The notes beneath the pieces are model-generated. The model made no database searches. It saw only the letters and a list, made by a program, of their open reading frames with translations, and was not told the origin of the DNA. Below are positions 12,345 to 22,682 of a stretch of DNA of 64,000 bases, in pieces. Each line of letters starts with the position of its first letter. The first letter of the stretch is position 1. Origin of the DNA: Pectinophora gossypiella. Its lineage: Eukaryota; Arthropoda; Insecta; Lepidoptera; Gelechiidae. A program made the translations under genes and the position numbers. Location of the stretch: NCBI RefSeq assembly GCF_024362695.1, contig NC_065408.1, forward strand, positions 12,524,001 to 12,588,000, given 5' to 3'.

Positions 12345-12400
12345 TTTTTTTTAACGTTATTTATAGTTTTGCCGCAAATGGCATTAACTACATGGCCGGA
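12345..12400 (-). mobile_element. Diverged Jockey LINE 3' tail fragment
   Basis: Poly-T followed by TTGCCGCAAATGGCATTAAC and TACATGGCCGG, as in the LINE 3' UTR. Confidence 0.65.
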
Positions 12401-12961
12401 AAATGTTGAATTCGCTCAATCGCCGGCTGTGGTACTGAACCTCTATAGTGACAGGACGAAACTGTAAGGTCGGCGTACCAACTGGCGTTACCGAAATAAA
12501 TTGACTTCTTATATAAAAAAAAAAAACATTTTATTTTATGTTTCCTTTGGCCAGTCCGTAATGGAGAAGCGTAATGGAGTGGCCCTTAAACTGATAAGAA
12601 GATTTTGTCTAAATGAGACGTATAATTTGCTATACTAATAAAGCCTCGCTTTTTACCTAGGTATCTATGCCTAATTTCACTTGAGCTTGACAGATAACTC
12701 CTGGTGGAAAACAGAAAGCATTTGGTTATTTATCTTTCCGGGCTTGTCGTAAAATCCTACAAAATAATGTTGTCCTTTCTAACTCGATAGTTTAACCATC
12801 ATCATCCGTCATACGATTTATCGTGTCGTATCTTGTTTGCTGCAAGTCTTCTGTCCCATAATCGTGTGCTGAAATATAACATAAGCTAACGCCTATATAT
12901 CAAATAGGGTAGTCAGAGGTATTCATCGCATAATAAACTAAGTACCCACATCTCACCGAGC

Positions 12962-13030
12962 TTTTTTTGTCCGGCCAAGTAGTTAATGCAGTCTGCGGCA
13001 AATCTACAAAAAATCACGTCAAAAAAAGAA
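12962..13030 (+). mobile_element. Jockey LINE 3' tail fragment
   Basis: TTGTCCGGCCAAGTAGTTAA through AATCACGTCAAAAAAAG, the last 65 bp of the family in plus orientation with an A-rich end. Confidence 0.75.
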
Positions 13031-13227
13031 GAAAGAAACACCGAGCTTTCTGTTAGACCAACGTGATTTTTTGGCTAAAAGATTTCAGTGCGTTTGACAC
13101 CAGCCTTAAGGTACTTACAAAGGTATGTACTGAGAGCCTTACCACACACACTGGCTACTATTAATAAGATAACAGTTATACATTGTTTAAAGTTTACGCG
13201 GTCATTATCATAATTAAAGCACATAAT

Positions 13228-13410
13228 AACGGGTTCTTACCGCGTTTAAATGGGGATATGAGACTCCCGATATTTCGACACTGTTGCAAGTGCCATGATC
13301 ACGGGATGACTGATGAGATTGGAGTGGAATAGGTAGATCCATAATTTTCTACGGGCAGACATATCTGTCTACCCTCTTTCTTTGCCGCTTGTTTATGTTT
13401 TTGATATCGG
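13228..13410 (+). repeat. Dispersed repeat (GATATTTCGACACTGTTGCA)
   Basis: GGGTTCTTACCGCGTTTAAA, GGGGATATGAGACTCCCGAT and GCAAGTGCCATGATCACGGG match a repeat remembered as common in moth genomes. Single copy here; class unknown. Confidence 0.5.
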
Positions 13411-13617
13411 AATGTTCGGAACCATCTGAACTCGCACGAAACTCACTACGACAAACCGAACTCACTGTGTCCTCACGTTTTTTCACCACATTAGGCCGTT
13501 TCAAGCTTTTTTCCTGTAGTAGGTGTTGTAATTAAGATAACAGTTTACAATAGTCTCAATGCGAGGTAAGAATTACATCTGTCAAAATACGTAAGCCAGT
13601 GTTGTGTCAGATCAGCA

Positions 13618-13735
13618 TAGTGATATATCAATCTTATAACCTGGAGTCCTTTAAATCACGGGTGAACAGGCACCTCTTCTCCTCGTGGAAGAACGAAGCC
13701 AAGAGCAAACCCATCTTAATAAAAAAAAAAACAGT
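13618..13735 (+). pseudogene. LINE ORF2 C-terminal remnant with A-rich tail
   Basis: One frame reads YNLESFKSRVNRHLFSSWKN followed by EAKSKPIL and an A-run. This resembles the NL-SFKSRVNRHL ending common to several insect LINE polyproteins. Too short for clade assignment. Confidence 0.45.
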
Positions 13736-13866
13736 CGATACTAGGTCGATCGATTCTTTTCTAAGTATCTAACACTAGTAACTAAACTTTTCGAGAAGTA
13801 ACCAAGGTTTTCGGTCGGCGCTATAATAGGTACAATTATATTTTTTCATCCGCAATTTAAGCCTAT

Positions 13867-14128
13867 CGAGTCGCTAATAAAAAAAGAAAGATAAGAAATA
13901 CTACCTACAATTTAAAACTTGAAACGTTAAACCCTAGACCCTAAGATTCATTTTTATTTGTACTAAAATGTCCACTTTTTTTTGTGAGATCACTTTTCTC
14001 CCCGGATTCCATTTGATCGAAAACACGTGGACATTTTGGGAATAAAAATGTATCCCTAAGGAATAGGGTCATCACGTTTCAAGTTTTAAATTGTAGGTAG
14101 TATTTATTTCCTTTCATTCTTTTTTTAT

Positions 14129-14132
<4 letters not shown>
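13867..14132. mobile_element. Palindromic MITE split by the Jockey LINE
   Basis: Left arm (CGAGTCGCTAATAAAAAAAG, then ACTACCTACAATTTAAAACT) is the reverse complement of the right arm ending at 14132. The last bases of the right arm, GCGACTCGACAGGCTTTC, are now at 19670-19687 on the other side of the LINE. The 265-bp element was therefore present before the LINE landed in its terminal repeat. Confidence 0.8.
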
Positions 14133-14163
<31 letters not shown>

Positions 14164-14164
<1 letters not shown>

Positions 14165-14344
14165 TTTTTTTGACGTGACTTATTGTAGATTTGCCGCAGA
14201 TGGCATTAACTACTTGGCCGGACAAATGGGGAGCGCTGAAGGCTCTCACCCGGTACAACGTTTAAGACAACAGGCCTGAGGGTGCCCAGTTGGGCGCGAA
14301 CCTCGGCTCAGGGCGTCGTCTGAGAGGAAAAATATTTGAAAGAA
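14164..14344 (-). other. LINE 3' UTR
   Basis: About 180 bp from the ORF2 stop to the poly(A). The segment ACTTATTGTAGATTTGCCGC and its continuation is the sequence found at the scattered 5'-truncated copies. Confidence 0.85.
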
Positions 14345-17257
14345 TTAATCGACCCTAGTGGGTCGATAGCGATAAGCGCTGAATGAGGGAAATCGTCGAC
14401 CACGCCGGCGGGGTCGGTATCGGGGACCTGAAGTGTTTGGTGTCGCGAGCTGATTGGCTGCCTCTATGGCTAGAGTGATCGGGTCGTCGGGATCGTATAT
14501 TACGTCCTTCGGACGCCGATACTTTTCAGTACCGTCCCTAAGCGGAATGTACTCGGAAGCCGCAACTACCAGGGGATTTGGGTGGTGCGGAGCAGAATCG
14601 AAAAAACGTTTGGAAGCTAATTTGAGCCATTGGGCAATGGTTGGCAGACCTAGGTCAATGTGCAGATTTTCATTGCGAAGGAACCACGGAGCTCCCGTGG
14701 CTTTCCGCATGAAACGATTTTGTATTACCTGTAGACGGTGAATTTGAGAGGGACTCGCGTGAGCGAAAACTACCCCTGCATAGGTCATGATCGGACGGAT
14801 GCAAGTCGTGTAGATTTTCACCTTATTCCTAAGGGACAATTTACTTCGCTTGTTAAGGAGACAGTGAAGACGGCCCATTACAAACGCGGCGCGATCGCGC
14901 ACACGTTTGATATGGGCCTTGAAAGTAAGACGTCTATCTAAGACTACGCCGAGATATTTGACTTGCTCCTCCCAAGGGATCGGCTTGCCAAACATCGTGA
15001 TGACTTTAAGTTGACGGCGTGACCGTGGCGTGTTATAATAGCCCTTTGAAAAGTACACCGCTGCACTTTTCTCCGGGTTTACCTCGATTCTCCATTTGCG
15101 AAACCACTTGCCCAAGGCATTGGCCGCGCGTTGGAGGATTCCGGTCATCATAACTCGACCACGGCACGAAGAATAGATGGCTGTATCATCCGCAAATAAA
15201 GCTAATTCGGTATTAGGGGATTTGGGAATGTCACTAGTATATAATGAAAATAGTAAAGGGGAGAGGACGGAGCCTTGTGGGACTCCGGCATGTATCGGGT
15301 GCGGTGACGAGAGCGTCCCCTCCACGCGGTAGCGAAAGGTTCGATTTGAGAGGAAGTCTCGTATGATGTGCACGAGACGGTCTGGCACTCCCAGTGAATA
15401 AAGCTTGTAGATCAAGCCGTTGTGCCAGACTTTGTCGAACGCTTTCGCCACATCGAAGAAGAGCGCTCCCGTAGCGACAGGTTTTTTTAAGTTTAATCTA
15501 CTAGATATATGTTCAACAATACGGTGCACTTGTTGAACGCAGGAGTGTTTGGTTCTAAAACCAAACTGCTCTGGTGGAATAAGACTATTGGATTCGGCGT
15601 AGTCCCGTAATCTAACAAATATGAGCCGCTCATAAACCTTCCCCATGGAATTGAGGAGACTTATGGGGCGGTAACTCGAAGGTTCGTTTTTAGGTTTCCC
15701 AGGCTTTGGTATACCAATTACAATTGCTTCTTTCCACTGCTGTGGAAAGACGCAGTTGCTCAAGGCGACGTTGAATATTGCCGTTAGTAAGCAGATGAGG
15801 GGAGCACCGAAGTTTTTAAGGACACGATTCGTGATACCGTCTGAGCCAGGGGCTTTTCGGGTATGAAATCTTTTGATAATACCTAGTACCTCTTCCTCAG
15901 TTACCTGTGGAAGAGGAGGATCGGTGGGAGGTACAGAAGCCCTACGCTGAACTTCACAGTTCACCGTCGAGAGGTGCCTACGATCGATAGGGAGAGTGCT
16001 GGGCGAGCATTGGGCTTCGAGACTGTCGGCAAGGCATTCGGCTTTTTCGTCATCGTCGAAAGCGGGGGGTTGGTTAGGCCTATTGAGAGGGGGAGTAGGA
16101 ACAACCGTATCCTTTTGAAGAGACCTAGACAGCTGCCAGATGGCCTGGTGGTGGGGCTCAATGCCGCTCAAAAGATTATCCCACCGATTCTGTCGCATGT
16201 CATTTATACGTTTTCTTACAGTATGCTGCAAGAGACGCAAATGACGGCGACATTCCTCGTTGCGATTGGAATCATATGCGCGGGTGGCTGCGTTTTTCTC
16301 CGTTAGCAGATCACGGATGTCGGTAGGCAGTTTCCAGCGATGGTCTTCCATCTCCGGAACCTGTTTTGAACTTTCGTTCAAAACCGACCTCACGTGATCC
16401 GTGAGGGAGTTAATAGCTGTCGAGGCCTCCTCTAAGGAGGTTATTTCTACTGGGATACTATCTAAGTATACTGAACTGGAAGTCTGGAGGCCGTCGGCCA
16501 CCTTCTCCCAGTCCAGCACTGTCTTAGGGGGTGCTGGATTATCAGGGGCGTCTAAACGGGAGCCTAGTTTTAATATAACAGGTCGGTGGTCGGATTGTAA
16601 CTCGTGTAGTACTTCTATAGAACATAAACGTAAGTTTATGTTCTTTAGGAGCGCCAAGTCGAGTATTTCTGGTCTGTGGTTCAAGTCAGGGGGATATCTA
16701 GTGGGCTGCAATGGTGTTATTATATCATAATAGAGGGGCTCGGCTAGAGTTTCTAATACCCTGCCTCTTGTGTTTGTTGTTAAGCAACTCCAAGAAAGAT
16801 GTTTAGCGTTAAGATCGCCTGCAACTATGACTGAATTACTGAGATTAAAGAGGGCTTCGAGGTCACTTCTAAGTAACCTCTTAGAGTTATTAGGAGATAG
16901 ATAAGCCGACACTAGTGTGATTGGCTGATGTCCTGTCATGCCTACTCGACAGATCGAAGCCTCAATGTCAGTGAGGGCAGGCGGGTCTATGGGTATACAG
17001 TGAAGTGACTTTCTATAATAAATGAGAGTGCCCCCTTTGGGCGCAAAGATCCTGTCGTTTCGCACTAAATTATAATTCGCCATCTTGGGGTCGCGATTAG
17101 AGGGTTTGAGGAAAGATTCCTGCACTAATAATATATCTACCTGATGATGTTTTACAAACTCGTGAATCTCTGCACGTTGACCTAAGATGCCATCAGCATT
17201 GAAAAAACCTATTGTAAGGGAACGCGGTTTGACTCTACTTTTATTCGTACAATCCAT
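14345..17257 (-). CDS. LINE ORF2, AP-endonuclease and reverse transcriptase (970 aa)
   Basis: This polyprotein nicks target DNA and primes reverse transcription there. The N-terminal APE-type endonuclease shows FFNADGI (18-24), LVQES (44-48), AGDLNAKHLSW (146-156) and SDHRP (222-226). RT motifs follow: IPKPGKPKNEPSSYRPISLL (515-534), LFFDVAKAFD (599-608), AGVPQGSVLSPLLF (657-670) and FADDTAIYSS (688-697), so the three catalytic aspartates D602, D690 and D691 are present. No RNase H domain follows, as expected for Jockey. The C-terminus is Arg-rich (RYRPRRRGRR). No frameshift or stop; length is normal for the clade. Confidence 0.95.
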   Translation of the reverse strand: MDCTNKSRVKPRSLTIGFFNADGILGQRAEIHEFVKHHQVDILLVQESFLKPSNRDPKMANYNLVRNDRIFAPKGGTLIYYRKSLHCIPIDPPALTDIEASICRVGMTGHQPITLVSAYLSPNNSKRLLRSDLEALFNLSNSVIVAGDLNAKHLSWSCLTTNTRGRVLETLAEPLYYDIITPLQPTRYPPDLNHRPEILDLALLKNINLRLCSIEVLHELQSDHRPVILKLGSRLDAPDNPAPPKTVLDWEKVADGLQTSSSVYLDSIPVEITSLEEASTAINSLTDHVRSVLNESSKQVPEMEDHRWKLPTDIRDLLTEKNAATRAYDSNRNEECRRHLRLLQHTVRKRINDMRQNRWDNLLSGIEPHHQAIWQLSRSLQKDTVVPTPPLNRPNQPPAFDDDEKAECLADSLEAQCSPSTLPIDRRHLSTVNCEVQRRASVPPTDPPLPQVTEEEVLGIIKRFHTRKAPGSDGITNRVLKNFGAPLICLLTAIFNVALSNCVFPQQWKEAIVIGIPKPGKPKNEPSSYRPISLLNSMGKVYERLIFVRLRDYAESNSLIPPEQFGFRTKHSCVQQVHRIVEHISSRLNLKKPVATGALFFDVAKAFDKVWHNGLIYKLYSLGVPDRLVHIIRDFLSNRTFRYRVEGTLSSPHPIHAGVPQGSVLSPLLFSLYTSDIPKSPNTELALFADDTAIYSSCRGRVMMTGILQRAANALGKWFRKWRIEVNPEKSAAVYFSKGYYNTPRSRRQLKVITMFGKPIPWEEQVKYLGVVLDRRLTFKAHIKRVRDRAAFVMGRLHCLLNKRSKLSLRNKVKIYTTCIRPIMTYAGVVFAHASPSQIHRLQVIQNRFMRKATGAPWFLRNENLHIDLGLPTIAQWLKLASKRFFDSAPHHPNPLVVAASEYIPLRDGTEKYRRPKDVIYDPDDPITLAIEAANQLATPNTSGPRYRPRRRGRRFPSFSAYRYRPTRVD

Positions 17258-17259
17258 TA

Positions 17260-18906
17260 TTAGGCTTTAAATTGGGACAGGGAGTCTACTAAACTGTCGA
17301 GTCGACTAAGGACCGACTTAAAGAGAATACTAAATTCCCTAAACTCGTTGACAGGAAACGCAGAGGCCTGAGGGGCCATCGCAGGAACCGAATGAGGCGC
17401 AAGAGTGGCTGCAGGAATACCTAAGTTGCTATTAGGTTGGGCGCGGGGAGGATTTGTGGGTCGGACGATTGCCGGGGGACGAATCCATGCGGATGGACGC
17501 TGCGGCGCGAGTTTGGTCTGCGTGAGTGGCAGAGCCGGGAAATCGCGAGTAGAGTGCGAGGAAGGGGCCATATGGGCCTTAGTGGGACCGGGTTGGGAAG
17601 CTGCAGCGCGGGCTGCCCTTCGGTGGGCTACCTTGTGGTGGGTGCGTGGGGCCTTGGTGCATCCGCGATAGTTCGCAGGATGACCTTGCTGACCACACAG
17701 CACACAGCTAGGGGGTTCCACCTCGTTTTTGCCTCTAAGGCAATCCGAGGTAGCGTGATCACCTAGGCACTTTACGCACCTAGGCTTAGCATGGCAATGC
17801 CTACTAGAATGTCCGTAAAGTTGGCATCTATGACATTGTGTTGGGGGGCCTCCCTTATGGGGAGTTTCGACTTTGAGGCCAGATAGACCGCAACAAGTCT
17901 TCAGGTTGAAGATCTTCTTGCCCTCATCCGTCCTTTCTAATATGACCGTGACCATGTCGTACGGGACCTGGCCACGACCGCGATGCATACGGTGCACCTC
18001 GAGTACCGGAAAACCGTTGTTAACAAGGTCCTCCTTAACAAGAGTGGTTTCCCACTCCTTAGGGATTCCCTTTATTATGATACGGAGGATACGTTCCTCC
18101 GGGAGGGCGTAGGTATGGAATTGTATTCCTCTACCTTTCAGAATTGTAGTGAGCTTTCTATGCTCAGAAGATGACGGGACTTGGATTTTGATCCCATCTT
18201 GAGTCGTGCGGGCGCTGGTGATGACGATGTTTTCCTCTTTCGCCCGAAGGGAGACTTCGTTCCACCTATTTTTTTCCCTCATATACAAGGGCGGAGGGGT
18301 AGGACCTTTTGGTACTTCAGTGCCGCTGGTGGCACTTTTACTATTGACAGCCTTAGAAGGGCTGGAAAGGGCCTTAGGGGCCTCGGTGATGGAAGAGGGA
18401 ATCGACGTTCCCGAGGATGTCTTCTGAACCTTAGCAGGCTCAGATTCGCGGTGACGGCGGGCTCGTTTTCCCTTACGGCCCTCCACGAGCGTGAATATGT
18501 CCTCCGAAGAAGACGACTCCACACACTCCGACGACGAATCGGACTCGGCAACGTCCATAAGGACATTGCACGATTCCTCATCGTCACCGGCGAGGAGGGA
18601 AGCAGGGGAAGGGGATGACGCGCGCGACTGAGACGAAGCAAGAGACGCGGCGGGGCGGGCAGACGCGGTAGGCCGGGCGGGGCCGGGATACGACGTGAGG
18701 GACGCGGCTGGGCCGGAGGTTGCGGGGAGACAGGGTGACGACGCGCGGTCGGCACGAGGACTACCAACGCGGGGCGCGGAAGGCAAGTTTACCGCTGCAA
18801 CTTGCGGTATTAATCTGCATAACTTAGCGTAGTTCGCGCTATCCGCTGCGATATGCGTCAAAATGATGTCACCGAGTATGGCCTTCAGCTCGGCGCTGTC
18901 GGCCAT
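17260..18906 (-). CDS. LINE ORF1, gag-like nucleic-acid-binding protein (548 aa)
   Basis: ORF1 proteins of the Jockey clade bind the element RNA and form the ribonucleoprotein. The first 200 residues are Ala/Ser/Pro-rich with an acidic Ser patch (about 108-137) and a basic patch KGKRARRHR (about 145-153). Residues about 260-345 look like the PRE_C2HC region that precedes gag knuckles. Three zinc knuckles follow: CX2CX4HX4C at 358-371, CX2CX3HX4C at 377-389, and CX2CX4HX6C at 401-416. The tail is Pro/Ala-rich with a final amphipathic helix. Its stop TAA is two bases before the ORF2 ATG, suggesting termination-reinitiation. Confidence 0.92.
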   Translation of the reverse strand: MADSAELKAILGDIILTHIAADSANYAKLCRLIPQVAAVNLPSAPRVGSPRADRASSPCLPATSGPAASLTSYPGPARPTASARPAASLASSQSRASSPSPASLLAGDDEESCNVLMDVAESDSSSECVESSSSEDIFTLVEGRKGKRARRHRESEPAKVQKTSSGTSIPSSITEAPKALSSPSKAVNSKSATSGTEVPKGPTPPPLYMREKNRWNEVSLRAKEENIVITSARTTQDGIKIQVPSSSEHRKLTTILKGRGIQFHTYALPEERILRIIIKGIPKEWETTLVKEDLVNNGFPVLEVHRMHRGRGQVPYDMVTVILERTDEGKKIFNLKTCCGLSGLKVETPHKGGPPTQCHRCQLYGHSSRHCHAKPRCVKCLGDHATSDCLRGKNEVEPPSCVLCGQQGHPANYRGCTKAPRTHHKVAHRRAARAAASQPGPTKAHMAPSSHSTRDFPALPLTQTKLAPQRPSAWIRPPAIVRPTNPPRAQPNSNLGIPAATLAPHSVPAMAPQASAFPVNEFREFSILFKSVLSRLDSLVDSLSQFKA

Positions 18907-19660
18907 TTTTACGGGACGGCCAATCTGCTATAGAATAATTACCACCGCTTCGCAAAAGCGTTCCTCAGAGAATAAGCGGCACAAGAAACTCTGAGGCGAT
19001 CGCTCACTAACTTTCGCAACTCGAGTGGGATTGCTCGAGGGTGTGTGAGAGTGAGTTTTGCCTCTTTGGTTGGGGTTAACAAAGAGGATGTGTGCTTATG
19101 GTGTGCCCTAAGCTGGTATCCCTTTGCCGATCTTATTGTGCAAGAGGGTTCCTATGCTCTAAGTGCGGAGGGTTTTTACACCCCGAAACACGAAGAGAAA
19201 AGAATAAGGGGTAGAGATTGGTCACTCTACCCCGGGTGACAGCTAGGGTCGACTAGGGTAGACCCCAAGGCCGGTGGTTCTAGCCCCGTCCGGGTAATAT
19301 GCCTGCCTCAAAGTGAGGCAAGCGGACGCCCCAGGGCCACGTCCCACTCAGCTTAGTTAACACCGCAAGGTATCCACTGAGGACCACGAAACTGTGGTTT
19401 TAGTTAAAATCGATGCAACTGTAAAATAACAGTCGTTATTTTATCCTTGAAATTTAGATAAGCCAGCAAGTTCTGAGAAGAACTATTGTTGACTCAATGA
19501 ATGGCGGCAGGGTCACGCCAGCAGGTAGCCGGCAGACAATGGCGGCACGGGGCGCGGGGCGCGCGGCGGGGGGCTGCGGGGCGCAGCGCGGGGGGCTGCG
19601 GGACGCAGCGCAGGACCTCTGAACAAACGACCGTTCGGAACGGCCGCTCGACGCAGAGTG
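18907..19660 (-). promoter_or_regulatory. LINE 5' UTR with internal promoter region
   Basis: Lies between the 5' target duplication and ORF1. The first 200 bp are very GC-rich with tandem GGGGCTGCGGGRCGCAGCG-like units (19540-19615). Jockey elements carry an internal RNA polymerase II promoter at their 5' end, so promoter activity is inferred. Confidence 0.6.
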
Positions 19661-19689
19661 TTTTTATTAGCGACTCGACAGGCTTTCTA

Positions 19690-20684
19690 CAGGTAACAAT
19701 TTTTACCCTGTTTTATTCTTTGAGAAATACACGACAAAAAACCGACAGTACTAAGTACAAAAAGCGGGCTTATTGCTAAGGGAGCAATCCAGGTCACCAA
19801 TCATAAACTTATCTCGCCGGCTAAGGCCGACCTATTAATAAGTAATAAGATTTTTCAGAATCGGCAACAATAAACCTATGTCTAGGCTCTCGTAATCCAA
19901 AATAAATACTTAGGTAAGTAGTCCACACTACCATTGTTACCAGCAGGCTTTACGTAAGAGATTGTAAAAAAACTGATACAAAAAAAAATATACGGTCGAA
20001 TTGAGAACCCCCTCCTTTTTTCAAGTCGGTAAAAACAGAAAATTACTTACCTATTAGATACAGAGTTTGAAAAAGCCTCCTTTACTTTGAAACTTTTCCA
20101 ACTTGAGAAAATCGTAAAACTTCAAATTGAAACTAATACATTAGGTAAAGTACATATTGGGAAAGTTCGGTTTCAAATGTTTTTAGTTGGAACATTTCGA
20201 AAGAATCTCGTTTTCATTTGTTTTTTTTATCTCTCAGATTCTATATTCCTGTGGCCAACTTATACGAAGTTATGGTTTTTATTCTGACTAGTTATATATG
20301 AGCAAACTTTCTAGAATAAAAAAAGAAATAGAATAGAAATTGTTTATTATAAAAGGACGCCACACACAAAGACAAGACAATAACATCACTTATTTTTTTT
20401 TTACAAAACAATAATAAAAAGCATAGAAGGATGTTCATTACAAAGATCGGTCTTTCTCCGACTCCTTTGAGATTTGTATCGCTTTGATTTGACGAGGATA
20501 AAAACTGCCTATTTCTCCCACCAGATGTCACTACTATTGAGTACAAAAAAGGTTATTATAAAGTTAGTGATTATTTAGAAGATGAATAATAGAAGCATGG
20601 GATTAACTGTCTGAGAACTGATATTAGGCAGCTAAATTACTCAATTGTATACCAATATTTTATGTTTATGTTTATTTTTTTAAA
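19690..20684. other. Intergenic stretch, largely unannotated
   Basis: Near 19760 GCGGGCTTATTGCTAAGGGA resembles sequence seen in other moth retroelement tails from memory. The rest is AT-rich. Confidence 0.4.
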
Positions 20685-21120
20685 GACCGTCTAGGGCCCT
20701 GTGCCGAGGTTTTTCTTGCAGCTTCTTTTCCCCGGCTATACAGGTTGTGAGAAGCTACAGTAGTTTTAGGCGGATGAGACGTTCGTTATGTAAAAATTGA
20801 CGATTCAAAGTGTAACTATGTTACCAACTGTGTACGGTTTGCAACCGCACATGTCCCGCGTCAGCTATTTTACCTTTTACGCAATTGTACAATTAGTTCA
20901 CGACTCATCAAGGTAGTGTGTACTCGCGTATTAGTGTAATTAACTTTAACAAGAAAGTAATCAATAAAACGCACTTTTTACGCTATCAATATTGTTCTCA
21001 TTTTGACTCCACATCAGTTTATCAAGATTATCATCTTATCATCAAAAGATTATACAAGTCTAGCAAGAGACTGTACAAACTGAATAAAGATATTTTTGAA
21101 TTTGAATTTGAATTTATTCT
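20685..21120 (+). repeat. LINE 3' UTR-like remnant with (GAATTT)n tail
   Basis: GTGCCGAGGTTTTTCTTGCA and CCCCGGCTATACAGGTTGTG, remembered from lepidopteran LINE tails, then about 300 bp and a TTTGAATTTGAATTTGAATT end at 21097-21117, a typical CR1/L2-type microsatellite tail. Confidence 0.5.
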
Positions 21121-21455
21121 TAAATTTTGACAGTTCCTCATTGTATACCATTTGAATAAACAAACATATTGTTTTACATACATTTTTACACTACAACTCT
21201 TTGCGCAGCGTTTAACTGCAAAATGTGTTATAATTAATTCCCTAAAGCTCGGAAAGATGAAACATAGAAAATTTTTTTTCAATCAAAACTGTCCTTTTCC
21301 AACTGGCTGCTTTTCCGTAACATCCTTCGGACGGGATACACTCCATATAGCTCCACATTTTATAGCAATTTATCACGAATTTTAGCTGGACAGTATGGAG
21401 AACTGTTAAGATTTAGGAACACGCGCCAGTGCTTCCGCTTACATTTGAGCTTCTA

Positions 21456-21594
21456 AGGGTGGTATTAATAAACAAATCTCAGCTGAGACTGCCCTCAAGA
21501 TTATGCTCAAGTCTCTTATTTTATATGAGAACTGTCACATTGACGATCTTGAGAGCAGTCTCGAAGCTAAGATTAGTTTATTAATACCACCCTA
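21456..21594. mobile_element. MITE family 3 (AGGGTGGTATTAATAAAC ends)
   Basis: AGGGTGGTATTAATAAAC and its inverse GTTTATTAATACCACCCT enclose a palindromic 139-bp element with CTCAGCTGAGACTGCCCTCA near one end. Confidence 0.9.
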
Positions 21595-21854
21595 AGATTT
21601 TTTCCTCACACACCTACATAGGTCAGAATAAGTAAAGACTCGAACGAAAGTTACTCGTGGTCGTAATATCCAGTGTATCCTTTATACTCCGTACGTACGA
21701 TACTGCGAGGGTAGTATAATACCCGTAAAAAGCGGGCTTTATAACGACTGGTTTTAAGACTAGCTTTAAAAATTCAATTTCAGACCAGAATTGAGCTAGA
21801 GTTTTGTGTAGGACTAAAAGTGAGATGAGCTTATCTGCTTGTCCACACTAGAAA

Positions 21855-21960
21855 ATTATAAATGCGAAAGTAACTCTTATCTGTCTGTTGCGATAACTTT
21901 TCACGCCTGCTAAACCGACTTCTATAACTTTGGTATGGAAATCGTTCGTAAGTCGCATGA
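21855..21960 (+). repeat. Dispersed repeat (ATAAATGCGAAAGTAACTC)
   Basis: AAAATTATAAATGCGAAAGT, TCTGTCTGTTGCGATAACTT and TTCACGCCTGCTAAACCGAC, a sequence type remembered as very common in insect repeats. Confidence 0.5.
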
Positions 21961-22280
21961 AAGATAATAATATTGTCCTTAGCCTAACGTAATACGTAAA
22001 CTTAACGAAATACAGATATAAATAAATTTCTACCTAAATAGTACCTGCTGAATATTCAAATCCACACCAATATGTATCTAGTGGTGAAATAAAGAGTTAG
22101 CATACACTGGTTGGTATTGCCACCTACCACCGTATGAGTAGTATAGGTAAATGTAACGTGCTCATAAAATATTAGCCGTGTGAAGCAATCCCATTAATGT
22201 GCGTAATTCAGGGCCGCAGCATAGAATAAGGAATAATACTCTGGCCGCAGTTAGAGTTGAATTGAAGGCAGGATATGGGC

Positions 22281-22682
22281 ACACCCCGGACATTTATCAT
22301 ACGAAAATCCTCGTTTTACACAGACACTACACATTGACGTTATCGTGCACTATCTGTGTCTGTGACGTCTGAAGCCCATACGACTGAAGACTAAAGTGAG
22401 ACCAAGGGGGTGAGGGTAACCTAGCTCAGTCGCTAGTGTGGAGCAAAGAGTTGCCGTTCTATACGTAGTGTTATTTCTTATTCTATGTATGGTAGAGGCG
22501 TTCCCCACCAGCGGCTGAGCTAGGTTTACCTCACCCCCTCGATCTTACTTTAGTCTTCAATGGTATCGGCGTCAGACGTTACACACGGTTGCGCGTTTAC
22601 GATAACATCAATGTGTATTGTCTGTGTAAAACGAGGTGTTTTGTATGAAGTGTTTGAGTCTGGGGTGTACTCGTATAGAGGT
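22281..22682. mobile_element. Repeat family 5, two copies head to head forming a 400-bp foldback
   Basis: Left arm 22281-22475 (CACCCCGGACATTTATCATA onward) and right arm 22488-22682 (ending AAGTGTTTGAGTCTGGGGTG) are inverted copies around a short centre. Confidence 0.85.

Larger units (their letters stand above)
14133..19660 (-). mobile_element. Full-length Jockey-clade non-LTR retrotransposon
   Basis: Order on the minus strand: 5' UTR (19660-18907, GC-rich at its start), ORF1 gag, ORF2 endonuclease/RT, 3' UTR, and a 31-nt poly(A) (poly-T at 14133-14163). TTTTTATTAGC flanks both ends (14122-14132 and 19661-19671), an 11-bp target duplication, so both ends are defined and the 5' end is complete. 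Both ORFs are intact, which suggests a recent and possibly competent copy. The 3' tail recurs about eight more times in the window. Confidence 0.93.

Noticed and set aside
18181..18767. Long open frames opposite LINE ORF1
   Set aside because: They are shadows of the GC-rich ORF1, with no family resemblance.
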